Notes: generated by a model not told the origin, from the sequence alone. 64,000 bases of DNA from Stenotrophomonas maltophilia (GCF_001676385.1 NZ_LYVJ01000009.1:124001-188000); one strand, 5' to 3'; shown: positions 45,209-54,385, counted from the stretch's first letter. Numbers and translations: made by a program.

Positions 45209-47698
45209 TCAGCGTGACGAGGGCGCCGACGCCGCCTCCGTGGCGATGTCGTAGACATTCAGGGGCTGCCACACCTGCATGGATGCCACTTCGGCAATGG
45301 CCTGGCCGTGGTGCCGGGCCAGCCACGCCTGCTCGCGGCGCACGCCGGCAGCATCCTGCTGGCCACGCAATGCCTGCAGCAGCACGACATGGGCCTGCAC
45401 CGGTTCGCTGCCGTCAAAGGACGGTTCCAGCAGCTCGCGCGCCGCCTGGGGCCGCTGTTGCGCCAGTTCGCCCATCGCCAGTACCACGCGGCGCCACTTG
45501 CCCACCACCGGGCTGCGCTGCCGCTCGAGCAGGTCACCTTCAGCCTGCAACCATGCCGCGGCCAGTGCATGCTGGCCCTGGCGCTGGGCCAGATAGGCCA
45601 GCGCCAGCAGCTGCAGGGCGCGGCTGCCCTCGGCAGGGTCATCATTGGCCCGCAACAAGGGCCGCAGCAGCGCGGCAATGGACTCAAGCTCCTTCACGTC
45701 GCCGGCCGTGCACAGGGTGGTTACGGTGGCGTGCTGCAGGCGCTGGTGGATCTGGTAGTCAATCAGGGCCGGGGCCGGGCCATCCGCGGCAGCCGCTGCT
45801 TGCATCGCACTGCAATCGCGCTGCGCGGCCGCCACCAGCAGGTGGGCACGCAGGCGCATGCGCTGCTGCAGGTCGTCGCCACGGGGCAACTGCATCACGG
45901 CCTGTTGCGCCTGCGCATCCAAGCCTTGGGCGACCAGCACGTCCACGTCCAGGTCGTCGGCCTCGTCACTGCCGCGCAGCACCTGCGCCTGCTGCAGGGT
46001 CCGCATGGCCTGCTGCGGTTGACCAAGGCCCAGCTGTGCCCGTGCCACGTGCACCATCGGATACAGGCGCAACGGATCCTCTGGCACCGCGGCAGCGCGC
46101 GCATAGGGTTCCGCCTCGGTGAACCGATTGTCCTGCAGCAGCCCCCACGAGGTGTTGGACAGTCCCGCGAACGAGTCCGGATAGATCTTGGCCAGTGCGC
46201 GCCACTGCTCCAGCGGCCAGCCGCCGGGTTCCAGCTCTGCCTGCCAGCCCTTCAGGTACAGGCGCTCGCGGACGGGCAGCCGCTGCTGCTGGGCCAGCGC
46301 GTGCTGCATCGCCTCCCGCGCCTGCTGGACCTGCGCGGTGCGGAACAGCAGTTTGGCCACGCCCATGTAGGCCAGGGCGAACCCGGGATCGATATCGATC
46401 GCCGCCTGGTAGAGGTTGCGGGCTTCTTCGAAACGGCGCTGGCCCAGTGCACTCTCGGCCAGTGCGAACGCACGCAGCGCGCGCAGGTCCTGGGTCGATG
46501 CCCGCGGAAGCGGCAATGACTGTCCCAGGCTCGCCACCGACTCGCCCAATCCGCGGCGGAGGCGCCCCACCACGTCGTCCACCGCGAATACCATCTGATC
46601 AGATCGGTCCGCCGTGGCGGTGAATGTCCTGATCACCTGGCCGCTGCCGGGCGCCGCGACATCGATGGCCAGCTCGTAGCCGCCAATCGTCTGCCGCACG
46701 GTCGGCAACAGCACGGCCCGTGCGCCTTCACGCGCCCCGATGTCGACGGCGGTAGCGCGCGTCAGCCGGGTGTCGCCCGAGAGCCGCGCCATTTCCAGGC
46801 TTTCGCGGATCTTGCCTTCCGACAACACGTTGACGTAGCGCGACTGCTCCAGCGCGATCCGGATCGCGTGCTGCATAGAGTCATCGAAGATCGGGTCGCC
46901 GGTGAGGTTGTCGACATCGCCGAGCACGACCCAGTCGCGCTCGGCGAAGGCGATCGCCGGTTCCGGACGCAGCAGCAGCCAACCACCCAGCACCACCACG
47001 GCCAGCACCAGCCCTTCAGCCGCCAGCACCAGGGGTTGCCGCCACAGCGGAAGATCGCGGCGCGCCTTGGCGTTGGGGCGCGGCATGCGCAGCGGCGCCG
47101 AACCGATCTCGCCCACTTCGATCACTTCCTGCACCACCGGCATGCCTTTGAAGCGCCAGCGTCCGTGCGACTTCCACACCAGCCGCGCGCTGCGCTCGCC
47201 CAGCGCGTCGGTGGCACGCCGGGCCAGGGATTCGGCCACGGGTGACAACAGGATCTGGCCCGGGCGCGCCAGCATCATCAGCCGTGCCGCCATCGGTTTG
47301 GCCAGCCCCTCCACCTCCATCGACTTGGCGCCGGCGCGGACCGCTTCCGGGCTGTTGTCCCAGGTCAGCACATCACCTACATGCAGGCCGGCACGCGCGC
47401 GCATTTCGATCGAACGCTGGCGGCCCAGTACCTGCAGTTCGCGCTGGTAATCCAGGGCGAAACCGAGGGCATCGATGGCGCGCTCGAACAGCATGAACAA
47501 GCCATCGGAGCGATCGATCAGCTGGCCGTGCCAGCGTTGCTGCAGCACCAGCACCAGGCGGTCGTGCTCCTGGAACAGGCTCGCAGCCGCCACGTCGCCG
47601 ATCCGCTCGACCAGTTGCAGCGAATCACACAGATCAGTGAACAGCAGCGCGCGCAGGCGGGGGCTGTGCGGGGTTGGCGCTGCGTTGTCGCCGTTCAT
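45209..47698 (-). CDS. Class III nucleotidyl cyclase-TPR membrane protein (putative peptide-modification cyclase)
   Basis: 829 residues from ATG 47698. Residues about 14-190 form a class III cyclase domain: first metal Asp22 in ALLFTDLCDS, second Asp65 in DRSDGLFMLF, then ARAGLHVGDVL and AARLMMLARPGQILLS. A helix LVLAAEGLVLAVVVLGGWLLL (about 228-250) follows, then a FlgO/TolB-like segment and a TPR-rich region to the end. The usual Asn before the conserved AAR is Pro, and the purine-binding Lys is missing, so catalysis is doubtful. Matches my memory of the putative peptide modification system cyclase family (TIGR04510). Start overlaps the stop of the GGDEF gene by 4 bp. Confidence 0.83.
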   Translation of the reverse strand: MNGDNAAPTPHSPRLRALLFTDLCDSLQLVERIGDVAAASLFQEHDRLVLVLQQRWHGQLIDRSDGLFMLFERAIDALGFALDYQRELQVLGRQRSIEMRARAGLHVGDVLTWDNSPEAVRAGAKSMEVEGLAKPMAARLMMLARPGQILLSPVAESLARRATDALGERSARLVWKSHGRWRFKGMPVVQEVIEVGEIGSAPLRMPRPNAKARRDLPLWRQPLVLAAEGLVLAVVVLGGWLLLRPEPAIAFAERDWVVLGDVDNLTGDPIFDDSMQHAIRIALEQSRYVNVLSEGKIRESLEMARLSGDTRLTRATAVDIGAREGARAVLLPTVRQTIGGYELAIDVAAPGSGQVIRTFTATADRSDQMVFAVDDVVGRLRRGLGESVASLGQSLPLPRASTQDLRALRAFALAESALGQRRFEEARNLYQAAIDIDPGFALAYMGVAKLLFRTAQVQQAREAMQHALAQQQRLPVRERLYLKGWQAELEPGGWPLEQWRALAKIYPDSFAGLSNTSWGLLQDNRFTEAEPYARAAAVPEDPLRLYPMVHVARAQLGLGQPQQAMRTLQQAQVLRGSDEADDLDVDVLVAQGLDAQAQQAVMQLPRGDDLQQRMRLRAHLLVAAAQRDCSAMQAAAAADGPAPALIDYQIHQRLQHATVTTLCTAGDVKELESIAALLRPLLRANDDPAEGSRALQLLALAYLAQRQGQHALAAAWLQAEGDLLERQRSPVVGKWRRVVLAMGELAQQRPQAARELLEPSFDGSEPVQAHVVLLQALRGQQDAAGVRREQAWLARHHGQAIAEVASMQVWQPLNVYDIATEAASAPSSR

Positions 47699-48693
47699 TG
47701 CCTGCCCTCCGCCGGCTGCCGATCGCCCGGATCCACCCAGCGCAGGCAGTTGCCACCGTCGCGCTTGGCCTGGTACAGCGCCCGGTCGGCGCTGGCATAC
47801 CACTCGCTCCAGCCCGCATCAGGCGCCAGCAGGGTGGCACCGATGCTGACCAGGCTGACATGCGGCGTGCCATGGCTGCGCTCCAGCAGGCCGTGCACGG
47901 CGCTGAGGATGAACTCGGCTGCATGCTGCACGATTTCCCGGTTGCCCCGGCGCAGGATCAGGCAGAACTCGTCGCCGCCGAGGCGGCAGGCCAGGTCCTG
48001 CTCACCGGCCATCGAGCGCAGGATGTTGCCCATGCTCTGCAGCACGCGGTCACCGGCCTGGTGGCCGTGGCGGTCGTTGATCTGCTTGAAGCGATCACAG
48101 TCGATCAGCAGCAGTGCCTGCGGCAACCCCGCGCCGTCGGCCCGGCAGTCCTGCAGGTACAGGGCGAGGCCACGGCGGTTGTGCAATCCGGTCAGTTCGT
48201 CGGTACGTACCAGTTCGCGGGTGTGGCTCAACTGGTGGGCGGTGACGTACAGGTTGTCCAGCGCGGTTTCCAGGTCATGGTTGCGCCGGCGCAGCTGGCT
48301 GATCAGGGCCTGCTCGTTGGCCAGCACGCGCATGATCGTGCGGCGCAGGAAATAGGCCACCAGCCCGGGATCGGACTCAACCAGCTGATGGAAATCGGCC
48401 GGGCCAAGCTCCAGCACATCGCAGTCGGTCAGCGCGCGCGCGCTGGCACTGCGCAGGTGATCGCCAACCAGCAGGCCAAGCTCGCCGAAGAACTCGTATC
48501 GCCCGAGCGTCTTGATCACCAGGTCCTCGCCGAAGTCCAGTTCGATCTGCCCTTCGAGGATCACATACATGCGTTCGCCGCGGTGCCCGCGCTGGAACAA
48601 CCACTGCCCGGCCTGGAGCTTGCAGGGGCGGGCGAATCTGGCGAACAATGCGACCTCGGCCCCGGACAGCAGCGCACGCACGATCTCGGCCAT
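47695..48693 (-). CDS. Cyclic-nucleotide-binding diguanylate cyclase
   Basis: About 332 residues from MAEIVRALLSG (ATG 48693, AGG 5 nt upstream; ATG 48753 and GTG 48762 also in frame). N-terminal CRP-like cNMP domain (about 10-125) with an intact phosphate-binding cassette FFGELGLLVGDH and RSASARA; a short coiled coil (ISQLRRRNHDLETALDNL); then a GGDEF domain with DELTGLHNRRGL, DCDRFKQIND and RLGGDEFCL. It should make c-di-GMP under control of a cyclic nucleotide. Upstream of and coupled to the cyclase gene, hence probably the same pathway. Confidence 0.9.
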   Translation of the reverse strand: MAEIVRALLSGAEVALFARFARPCKLQAGQWLFQRGHRGERMYVILEGQIELDFGEDLVIKTLGRYEFFGELGLLVGDHLRSASARALTDCDVLELGPADFHQLVESDPGLVAYFLRRTIMRVLANEQALISQLRRRNHDLETALDNLYVTAHQLSHTRELVRTDELTGLHNRRGLALYLQDCRADGAGLPQALLLIDCDRFKQINDRHGHQAGDRVLQSMGNILRSMAGEQDLACRLGGDEFCLILRRGNREIVQHAAEFILSAVHGLLERSHGTPHVSLVSIGATLLAPDAGWSEWYASADRALYQAKRDGGNCLRWVDPGDRQPAEGRQ

Positions 48694-48762
48694 CGCCACC
48701 TGGGCGATACCTGTCCTCGTGTTACCGTTCTCGGCCGCACCCCTGCCGGTCATTCCCTGCAC

Positions 48763-49084
48763 CCGCCGCCAGCGTCCCCTGGTGAGCCGCGGAGCATAGC
48801 ACCGCTTTAAAATGTGCGCCGCATCTCATTTTGCCCCTCCAGCACCCTTTTCCGGCCAGACACGCCGGCATGGCCCTTTCCGGTTACGGATGTCCGGAAA
48901 AAACGCTGCCGGATCAACCTGATGCCGGCCTTCACAGGATTCCGGCCAAGTTGCCGTGGCGGCTGCGCCGATTGACGCCGCCCGCCGCAGCCCCTCGATA
49001 TAGCAACGCCGGCCGGTCCCCCGACCGGCCGGCGTTGCCTGGCCCTTCCCTGGCCACCCTGATTGATCGATCCGATGTCCCCGG
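48763..49084. other. Intergenic gap with a perfect 16-bp hairpin
   Basis: 322 nt. GCAACGCCGGCCGGTC (49003) pairs perfectly with its mirror (49023-49038) around CCCC; it lies 47 nt past the aceA stop and probably ends that transcript. A weaker TTTCCGG/CCGGAAA stem is at about 48875-48901, upstream of the GGDEF gene, whose promoter must be in this gap. No ORF seen. Confidence 0.55.
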
Positions 49085-50377
49085 TCAGGCGGCGCGCTCG
49101 CTGCGGAACTGCTCCTCTTCGGTGGAGCCGGTCAATGCGGTGGTGGACGACTGGCCCTGCTGGATGGCCTGGGTGACCGCATCGAAGTAGCCGGTGCCAA
49201 CCTCGCGCTGGTGCTTGACCGCGGTGAAGCCACGCTCGGCCGCTTCGAACTCGGCCTCCTGCAGTTCCACGAACGCGCTCATCTGGCGGCGCGCGTAGCC
49301 GTGGGCCAGGTTGAACATGCCGTAGTTCAGTGCATGGAAGCCAGCCAGGGTGATGAACTGGAACTTGTAGCCGTAGCTGGCCAGCTCACGCTGGAACTTG
49401 GCGATGGTGGCGTCGTCCAGGTTCTTCTTCCAGTTGAAGCTGGGCGAGCAGTTGTAGGCCAGCAGCTTGCCCGGGAACTTCGCGTGGATCGCCTCGGCAA
49501 ACTTGCGTGCGAATTCCAGGTCCGGCTTGCCGGTCTCGCACCACACCAGGTCCGCATAGGGCGCATAGGCCAGGCCCCGGCTGATCGCCTGCTCCAGGCC
49601 ATTGCGGGTCCTGTAGAAGCCTTCGACGGTGCGCTCGCCGGTGGTGAACGGCTTGTCGTTGCCGTCGATGTCGCTGGTCAGCAGATCGGCGGCTTCGGCA
49701 TCGGTGCGCGCCACCAGCAGGGTCGGCACACCCAGCACGTCGGCAGCCAGCCGCGCGGCGTTGAGCTTCTCGATCGCCTCGCGGGTCGGCACCAGCACCT
49801 TGCCGCCCATGTGCCCGCACTTCTTCACCGAGGCCAACTGGTCTTCGAAATGCACGCCGGCGGCACCAGCCTCGATCATCGCCTTCATCAGTTCGAACGC
49901 GTTGAGCACGCCGCCGAAGCCGGCTTCGGCATCGGCCACGATCGGCTGCAGGAAGTCGATGTCATCCTTGCCTTCGGCGTGGTGCAGCTGGTCGGCGCGC
50001 AGCAGCGTGTTGTTGATGCGCTTGACCACCGCCGGCACCGAATCGGCGGGATACAACGACTGGTCGGGATACATCTGGCCGGCCAGGTTGGCGTCGGCCG
50101 CCACCTGCCAACCGGACAGGTAGATCGCCTTCAGGCCGGCCTTGACCTGCTGCATGGCCTGGTTGCCGGTCAGTGCGCCCAGCGCATTGACGAACTCGCG
50201 CTCGTGCAGCGACTTCCACAGCTTCTCTGCGCCCAGGCGGGCCAGCGAATGCTCGATGTGGACGGTGCCGCGCAGGCGCACCACGTCGGCGGCGCTGTAG
50301 TTGCGCTGGATGCCTTCCCAGCGCGGGTGGGTATCCCAGTCGTGCTGGATCTGTTCGGCAGTGGGCAGCGTGCTCAT
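49085..50377 (-). CDS. aceA: Isocitrate lyase
   Basis: Cleaves isocitrate to succinate and glyoxylate, the entry to the glyoxylate shunt. 430 residues, with catalytic Cys motif [14 protein letters not shown], the ligand segment HYADGKDDID-like [19 protein letters not shown], and SPSFNWKK. 64 nt after aceB on the same strand. Expected to work when acetyl-CoA from fatty acids or leucine is the carbon source. Confidence 0.97.
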   Translation of the reverse strand: MSTLPTAEQIQHDWDTHPRWEGIQRNYSAADVVRLRGTVHIEHSLARLGAEKLWKSLHEREFVNALGALTGNQAMQQVKAGLKAIYLSGWQVAADANLAGQMYPDQSLYPADSVPAVVKRINNTLLRADQLHHAEGKDDIDFLQPIVADAEAGFGGVLNAFELMKAMIEAGAAGVHFEDQLASVKKCGHMGGKVLVPTREAIEKLNAARLAADVLGVPTLLVARTDAEAADLLTSDIDGNDKPFTTGERTVEGFYRTRNGLEQAISRGLAYAPYADLVWCETGKPDLEFARKFAEAIHAKFPGKLLAYNCSPSFNWKKNLDDATIAKFQRELASYGYKFQFITLAGFHALNYGMFNLAHGYARRQMSAFVELQEAEFEAAERGFTAVKHQREVGTGYFDAVTQAIQQGQSSTTALTGSTEEEQFRSERAA

Positions 50378-50441
50378 GTCTTTGCTCCAGTTCGGTTCGT
50401 GCGTGCAGCAGTGAGGGAATCGGTGGAAACGCGGGCAGCGG

Positions 50442-52064
50442 TCAGTCGATGCGCGCGTAGGCCGGCAGGGTCAGGAAATCGGTCAGTTCGCTGTTGCGGC
50501 TCAGTTCGCCGAGCAGGGCGATGGCCTCGCCGATGCGCGCGCCGCCGGGCAGCGCGGCGGTATCGCCCAGCCGTGCGGGCAGCTGCGCCAGCGTGGCGTC
50601 GAGCAGGGCCAGATCGATGGCGGTGCCGTCGTCCAGCTGCTGGCCTGGCGTGTGCAGCCACTGCCACAGCTGGCTGCGGCTGATCTCGGCGGTGGCGGCG
50701 TCCTCCATCAGGTGATGGATCGGCACGCAGCCGTTGCCGTCCAGCCACGCGGCCAGATACCGCACGCAGACTTCCACGTTGCCGTCGAAGCCAGCGCGGG
50801 TGATGGTGCCCGCCGGCCGCGCGATCAGTTCGTCGCGGCCGACGCGCACGTCCTGGCGCAGCACGCTGTGCTGGTTCGGGCCGGGCATGTGCTCGTCGAA
50901 GATCGCCATCGCCACCGGAATCAGCGCCGGATGCGCGACCCAGGTGCCGTCATGGCCGGCGGTGACCTCGCGCAGCTTGTCGGCGCGCACGCGGGCCATC
51001 GCCTGTTCATTGGCGGCAGCATCGTTGTTGATCGGAATCTGCGCGGCCATGCCGCCCATCGCATGCGCACCGCGGCGATGGCAGGTCTGGATCAGCAGCT
51101 CCGAATACGCCTTCAGGAACGGCTGGGTCATGGTCACCTGGCCACGTTCGGGCAGCACCCGGTCGGCATGGCGGCGGAAGGTCTTCAGGTACGAGAAGAT
51201 GTAATCCCAGCGCCCGCAGTTCAGGCCGACGATGCGATCACGCAGCGCGTGCAGGATCTCGTCCATCTCGAACACTGCCGGCAGCGTTTCGATCAGCACG
51301 GTCACCTTGATCTGGCCGTGCGGCAGGCCGAGCATGCCCTCGATGTGCGACAGCGCGGTTTCCCACAATGCGGCCTCTTCCATGCTCTGCAGCTTGGGCA
51401 GGTAGAAGTACGGGCCACGGTCCTTCGCCTGCAGGGTGCGGGCGTTGTGGAAGGCGAACACCGCTGCGTCGAACAGGCCACCGGCGAGGAACTGGCCGTC
51501 GATGCGCACGTGCTTCTCGTCCAGGTGCCAGCCACGCGGGCGCACGATCAGCACCGCCTGTTCGTCGTACGGGCGCAGCGTGTAGTGCTTGCCATTGGGG
51601 GCGGTGTATTCGAGATCGCCGCGCACCGCCGCAGCCAGCGACTGCTGCCCGGCCAGCAGGTTGCGCCAGGTCGGCGAGGTCGAATCCTCGAAGTCGGCCA
51701 TGAACACCTTGGCGCCGGAGTTCAGCGCGTTGATGACCATCTTCGGGTCGGTCGGGCCGGTGATCTCGACGCGGCGGTCCTGCAGCGCGGCCGGCAGCGG
51801 CGCAACACGCCAGTCGCCGCCGCGGATCGCCGCAGTGTCCGTGCGGAAGTCCGGCAGGCCCCCCTGGTCGAAGAATGCCTGGCGCTCGCGGCGGGCCTGC
51901 AACCGCGCCTGCCGGCCCGGTTCCACCGCACGGTGCAGCGACACCAGCAGGGCCAGCAGCGGCGCCGGCAGCACGCTGTCCTGGCCCGCCACCCGGGTCG
52001 CCAGGGCGATGCCGGGGGTGGCCTTGGCGGCAGGGAAGGGAACAGCGGAAGCGACGGCGGACAT
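50442..52064 (-). CDS. aceB: Malate synthase A
   Basis: Condenses glyoxylate with acetyl-CoA to malate. 540 residues of the A form (E. coli AceB 533), with [27 protein letters not shown], the active-site Arg/Glu region [18 protein letters not shown] and [13 protein letters not shown], and C-terminal catalytic Asp in [17 protein letters not shown] 52064; an upstream extension to 52124 crosses the promoter region. Divergent from a LysR gene. Confidence 0.97.
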   Translation of the reverse strand: MSAVASAVPFPAAKATPGIALATRVAGQDSVLPAPLLALLVSLHRAVEPGRQARLQARRERQAFFDQGGLPDFRTDTAAIRGGDWRVAPLPAALQDRRVEITGPTDPKMVINALNSGAKVFMADFEDSTSPTWRNLLAGQQSLAAAVRGDLEYTAPNGKHYTLRPYDEQAVLIVRPRGWHLDEKHVRIDGQFLAGGLFDAAVFAFHNARTLQAKDRGPYFYLPKLQSMEEAALWETALSHIEGMLGLPHGQIKVTVLIETLPAVFEMDEILHALRDRIVGLNCGRWDYIFSYLKTFRRHADRVLPERGQVTMTQPFLKAYSELLIQTCHRRGAHAMGGMAAQIPINNDAAANEQAMARVRADKLREVTAGHDGTWVAHPALIPVAMAIFDEHMPGPNQHSVLRQDVRVGRDELIARPAGTITRAGFDGNVEVCVRYLAAWLDGNGCVPIHHLMEDAATAEISRSQLWQWLHTPGQQLDDGTAIDLALLDATLAQLPARLGDTAALPGGARIGEAIALLGELSRNSELTDFLTLPAYARID

Positions 52065-52117
52065 GAGACGACTCCAGCAATGGGGAACGCCTCCACCGTG
52101 GGGCCAGGGTCCAGTAT

Positions 52118-52138
52118 TTGGCAAAACAGTTTTTGCAA
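52118..52138. promoter_or_regulatory. Palindromic operator between aceB and lysR
   Basis: TTGGCAAAA-cag-TTTTTGCAA, a near-perfect inverted repeat (8 of 9 bp) with the T-N11-A layout of LysR sites, in the 109-nt divergent gap. Likely bound by the adjacent LysR protein to control aceBA and itself. Confidence 0.6.
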
Positions 52139-52173
52139 TGCTTTACATAAATTGTGCTAATACTTATGACGCC

Positions 52174-53142
52174 ATGACCACGCGCTCCTCTCCAAGTCCG
52201 CGTTTTTCCTACAAATCCGACCGGCTGAAGCCGCTGCGTGCGTTCTGCCAGACGGTGCGCCTGGGCTCGGTCTCACGGGCAGCTGAGGCGCTTTTCGTCA
52301 GCCAGCCGGCCATCAGCCTGCAGCTGCAGGCGCTGGAGCGCGAGCTGGGGGTCCCGCTGTTCGAGCGCAGCGGGCGCCGCCTGGTCCCCAGTCGCGAGGG
52401 CCAACTGCTGTACGAAATGGCGCAGCCGCTGGTGGAGAACCTGGATGGGCTGGAGGCGCGATTCCGGGACAAGGTGCGGGGGCTCGACGCGGGCGAGCTG
52501 AACATCGCTGCCAACAGTTCGACCATCCTGTACCTGCTGCCGAAGATCGTCGAACGCTTCCGCATGCACCACCCGGACGTGCGCCTGACCCTGCACAACG
52601 CGATCAGCGCCGACGGCACCGACCTGCTGCGCGAGGATGCCGCCGACCTGGCGATCGGTTCGATGACCGACGTGCCAGCCGACCTGACCTATGCTCCGGC
52701 CTACCGCTTCGAACAGGTGCTGATCGCGCCGCACGACCATCCGCTGGCCAGTGGCGCAGAGCTGGAGCTGGCCGACATCGCGCGCTATCCATTGGTGCTG
52801 CCGCCGAAACGGCAGATCACCTATCGCCTGGTCGACCAGGTGTTCCAGCGCCATCGCATCGCCTACACCGTGGCGCTGGAAGTCGGCGGTTGGGAGGTGA
52901 TCAAGCAGTACGTGGCGATGGGCATGGGAATTTCGATCGTCCCGGCGCTGTGCCTGAACGATGCCGACCGCGAACGGTTGGCGGCGCGGTCGATGAAGCG
53001 CTGGTTCCCCGAGCGCAGCTACGGCGTGATCGTGCGCCGGGGCAAGGCACTGTCGGCGCAGGCGCGGGCGTTCATCGAGCTGATCCAGCCGGAGTTGTTC
53101 AGTCCACGCGATTACGACCAGAGCGGGCATTCTGAGCGGTGA
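52174..53142 (+). CDS. LysR-family regulator, probable control of aceBA
   Basis: 322 residues from ATG 52174. N-terminal HTH (about 18-78, GSVSRAAEALFVSQPAISLQ, LERELGVPLFERSGRRL) and a CysB-like effector domain (ELNIAANSSTILYLLPKIVE, GMGISIVPALCL). The longer ORF upstream to 51589 is the shadow of aceB. Divergence from aceB and the palindrome between them suggest it senses a glyoxylate-shunt metabolite; the ligand is unknown. Confidence 0.9.
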   Translation: MTTRSSPSPRFSYKSDRLKPLRAFCQTVRLGSVSRAAEALFVSQPAISLQLQALERELGVPLFERSGRRLVPSREGQLLYEMAQPLVENLDGLEARFRDKVRGLDAGELNIAANSSTILYLLPKIVERFRMHHPDVRLTLHNAISADGTDLLREDAADLAIGSMTDVPADLTYAPAYRFEQVLIAPHDHPLASGAELELADIARYPLVLPPKRQITYRLVDQVFQRHRIAYTVALEVGGWEVIKQYVAMGMGISIVPALCLNDADRERLAARSMKRWFPERSYGVIVRRGKALSAQARAFIELIQPELFSPRDYDQSGHSER

Positions 53143-53147
53143 GGGTG

Positions 53148-53234
53148 TTCGGCAGGGCTGCGCCCTGCACCCGCAGAGGCCGAAGCAACAGCAACGGCGA
53201 CCGCGGGCTTTCCGTGGGATGGCGGGGTGGGTCC
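53148..53234. repeat. Intergenic repeat module, copy B
   Basis: Starts GTTCGGCAGGGCTGCGCCCT like copy A at 18350, differs in the middle (no SMAG-like stem, instead AGGCCGAAGCAACAGCAAC), and rejoins copy A at GCGGGCTTTCCGTGGGATGG for about 32 identical bases. Confidence 0.65.
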
Positions 53235-53321
53235 GGTTACGGGGGACGCCGTAAATCCGTCCATGGAGGCTCGGTCGCGCCATTCATGGCGCTCACGCCC
53301 CGCAACCGGACCCACCCCGCC
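53221..53321. repeat. 24-bp inverted repeat with 53-nt loop
   Basis: Arm GGCGGGGTGGGTCCGGTTAC (53221-53244, 24 nt in all) pairs with 53298-53321 with one mismatch. The loop contains ATGGCGC-type small palindromes (GCGCCATTCATGGCGC). No ORF or terminal direct repeats, so not an obvious insertion sequence. Confidence 0.7.
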
Positions 53322-53386
53322 TTCGACAGTTTTCTGCGAACTGTGGGAAATGCTCCCCATGGTGGGTGCCGACCGTTGGTCGGCAC

Positions 53387-53425
53387 GGGGTCGGATCCCG
53401 TTGCTGCGCAACGGGATCCGACCCC
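53387..53425. repeat. GGGGTC-type palindromic repeat
   Basis: GGGGTCGGATCCCGTTGC and its mirror around a 3-nt loop; perfect palindrome ending 42 nt before the second LysR gene. Confidence 0.75.
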
Positions 53426-53467
53426 GCCTCTGATTCATTTCCGGCTGACGATGAATAAACTGGACCC

Positions 53468-54385
53468 ATGTCCATCGAACTCCGCCACCTGCGTTACTTC
53501 CTCGCCGTTGCCGATACGCTGCACTTCGGCCAGGCGGCGGAGCGGCTGGGCATGTCGCAACCACCGCTCAGCCAGCAGATCCGCCAGCTGGAGGATCTGA
53601 TCGGTGCGCGCCTGTTCGTGCGCAGCCATCGTCGCGTGCAGCTGACACCTGCCGGTGAGCTGCTGCAGGAGCGTGCACGGGCCATCGTGCAGCAGGTCGA
53701 AACGGCGGTGGATGAGGTGCAGCGCGCGCAGCGCGGCGAGCAGGGAGAGCTGCGCATCGGGCTGACCCGGGCCACGCCGCTGTCGCCACAGATTCCGCGT
53801 TCGATCCTGCGCTACCGCCAACGGTATCCGCAGGTGCGCTTGCAGCTGAGCGAGATGAACACCCTGCAGCAGATCGATGCGCTGCTCGATGGCCACCTGG
53901 ACGTGGGCATCATCCGCAAGCGCGCACTGCCACCGGAACTGGTGGCGCACAGCCTGTTCGTCGATCCGCTGGCGTTGATCGTGCATGCCGACCATCCTGC
54001 CCTGCGCAGACTGCCGAAGCAGGGCACGCTGTCGCTGCGCGACTTCGCTCAGGAGCCGTTCGTGGCGTTCCGGCGCAGCGCGGGTGCGGGCATCCACGAC
54101 CACATGATCGCGTTGTGTGCGGCTGCGGGCTTCACGCCGCGCATCGTGCAGGAAGCCGGTGAAGCCTCAACCCTGATCAGTCTGGCCGCCGCCGGCCTGG
54201 GCGCGGCCATCCTGCCATCGTCATGTGATCACATCCGGGTGGAGGGCGCGCGCTTTGTGGCACTGGCCGATGCCGGTGCACATTCGGAAGTGCAGTTGGC
54301 GTGGCATCGCGAGGGAGTGACGCCGCTGATCCGCAACTTCGCCGGGCTGTTGCGCGGGGCGTTCGCCGGTAGAGTCGACTGTTAG
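53468..54385 (+). CDS. LysR-family regulator (BenM/CatR-like)
   Basis: 305 residues: HTH at the N-terminus (MSIELRHLRYFLAVADTLHF, GQAAERLGMSQPPLSQQIRQ), then an effector domain with LRIGLTRATPLSPQIPRSIL and SLAAAGLGAAILPSS. The last residues GRVDC and the stop codon are encoded by the left half of a SMAG-like repeat (from 54369). Convergent with an MFS exporter gene. Effector unknown. Confidence 0.9.
   Translation: MSIELRHLRYFLAVADTLHFGQAAERLGMSQPPLSQQIRQLEDLIGARLFVRSHRRVQLTPAGELLQERARAIVQQVETAVDEVQRAQRGEQGELRIGLTRATPLSPQIPRSILRYRQRYPQVRLQLSEMNTLQQIDALLDGHLDVGIIRKRALPPELVAHSLFVDPLALIVHADHPALRRLPKQGTLSLRDFAQEPFVAFRRSAGAGIHDHMIALCAAAGFTPRIVQEAGEASTLISLAAAGLGAAILPSSCDHIRVEGARFVALADAGAHSEVQLAWHREGVTPLIRNFAGLLRGAFAGRVDC

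Larger units (their letters stand above)
53143..53467. other. Repeat-filled gap between two LysR genes
   Basis: 325 nt of non-coding sequence: intergenic module copy B (53148-53234), a large inverted repeat (53221-53321), a GTGCCGACC/GGTCGGCAC stem (53366-53386) and a GGGGTC palindrome (53387-53425). The second LysR promoter must be in the last 40 nt or within these repeats. Confidence 0.6.

Noticed and set aside
53221..53321. Large inverted repeat as the ends of a MITE or insertion sequence
   Set aside because: No flanking target duplication and no coding content; kept only as a structural repeat.
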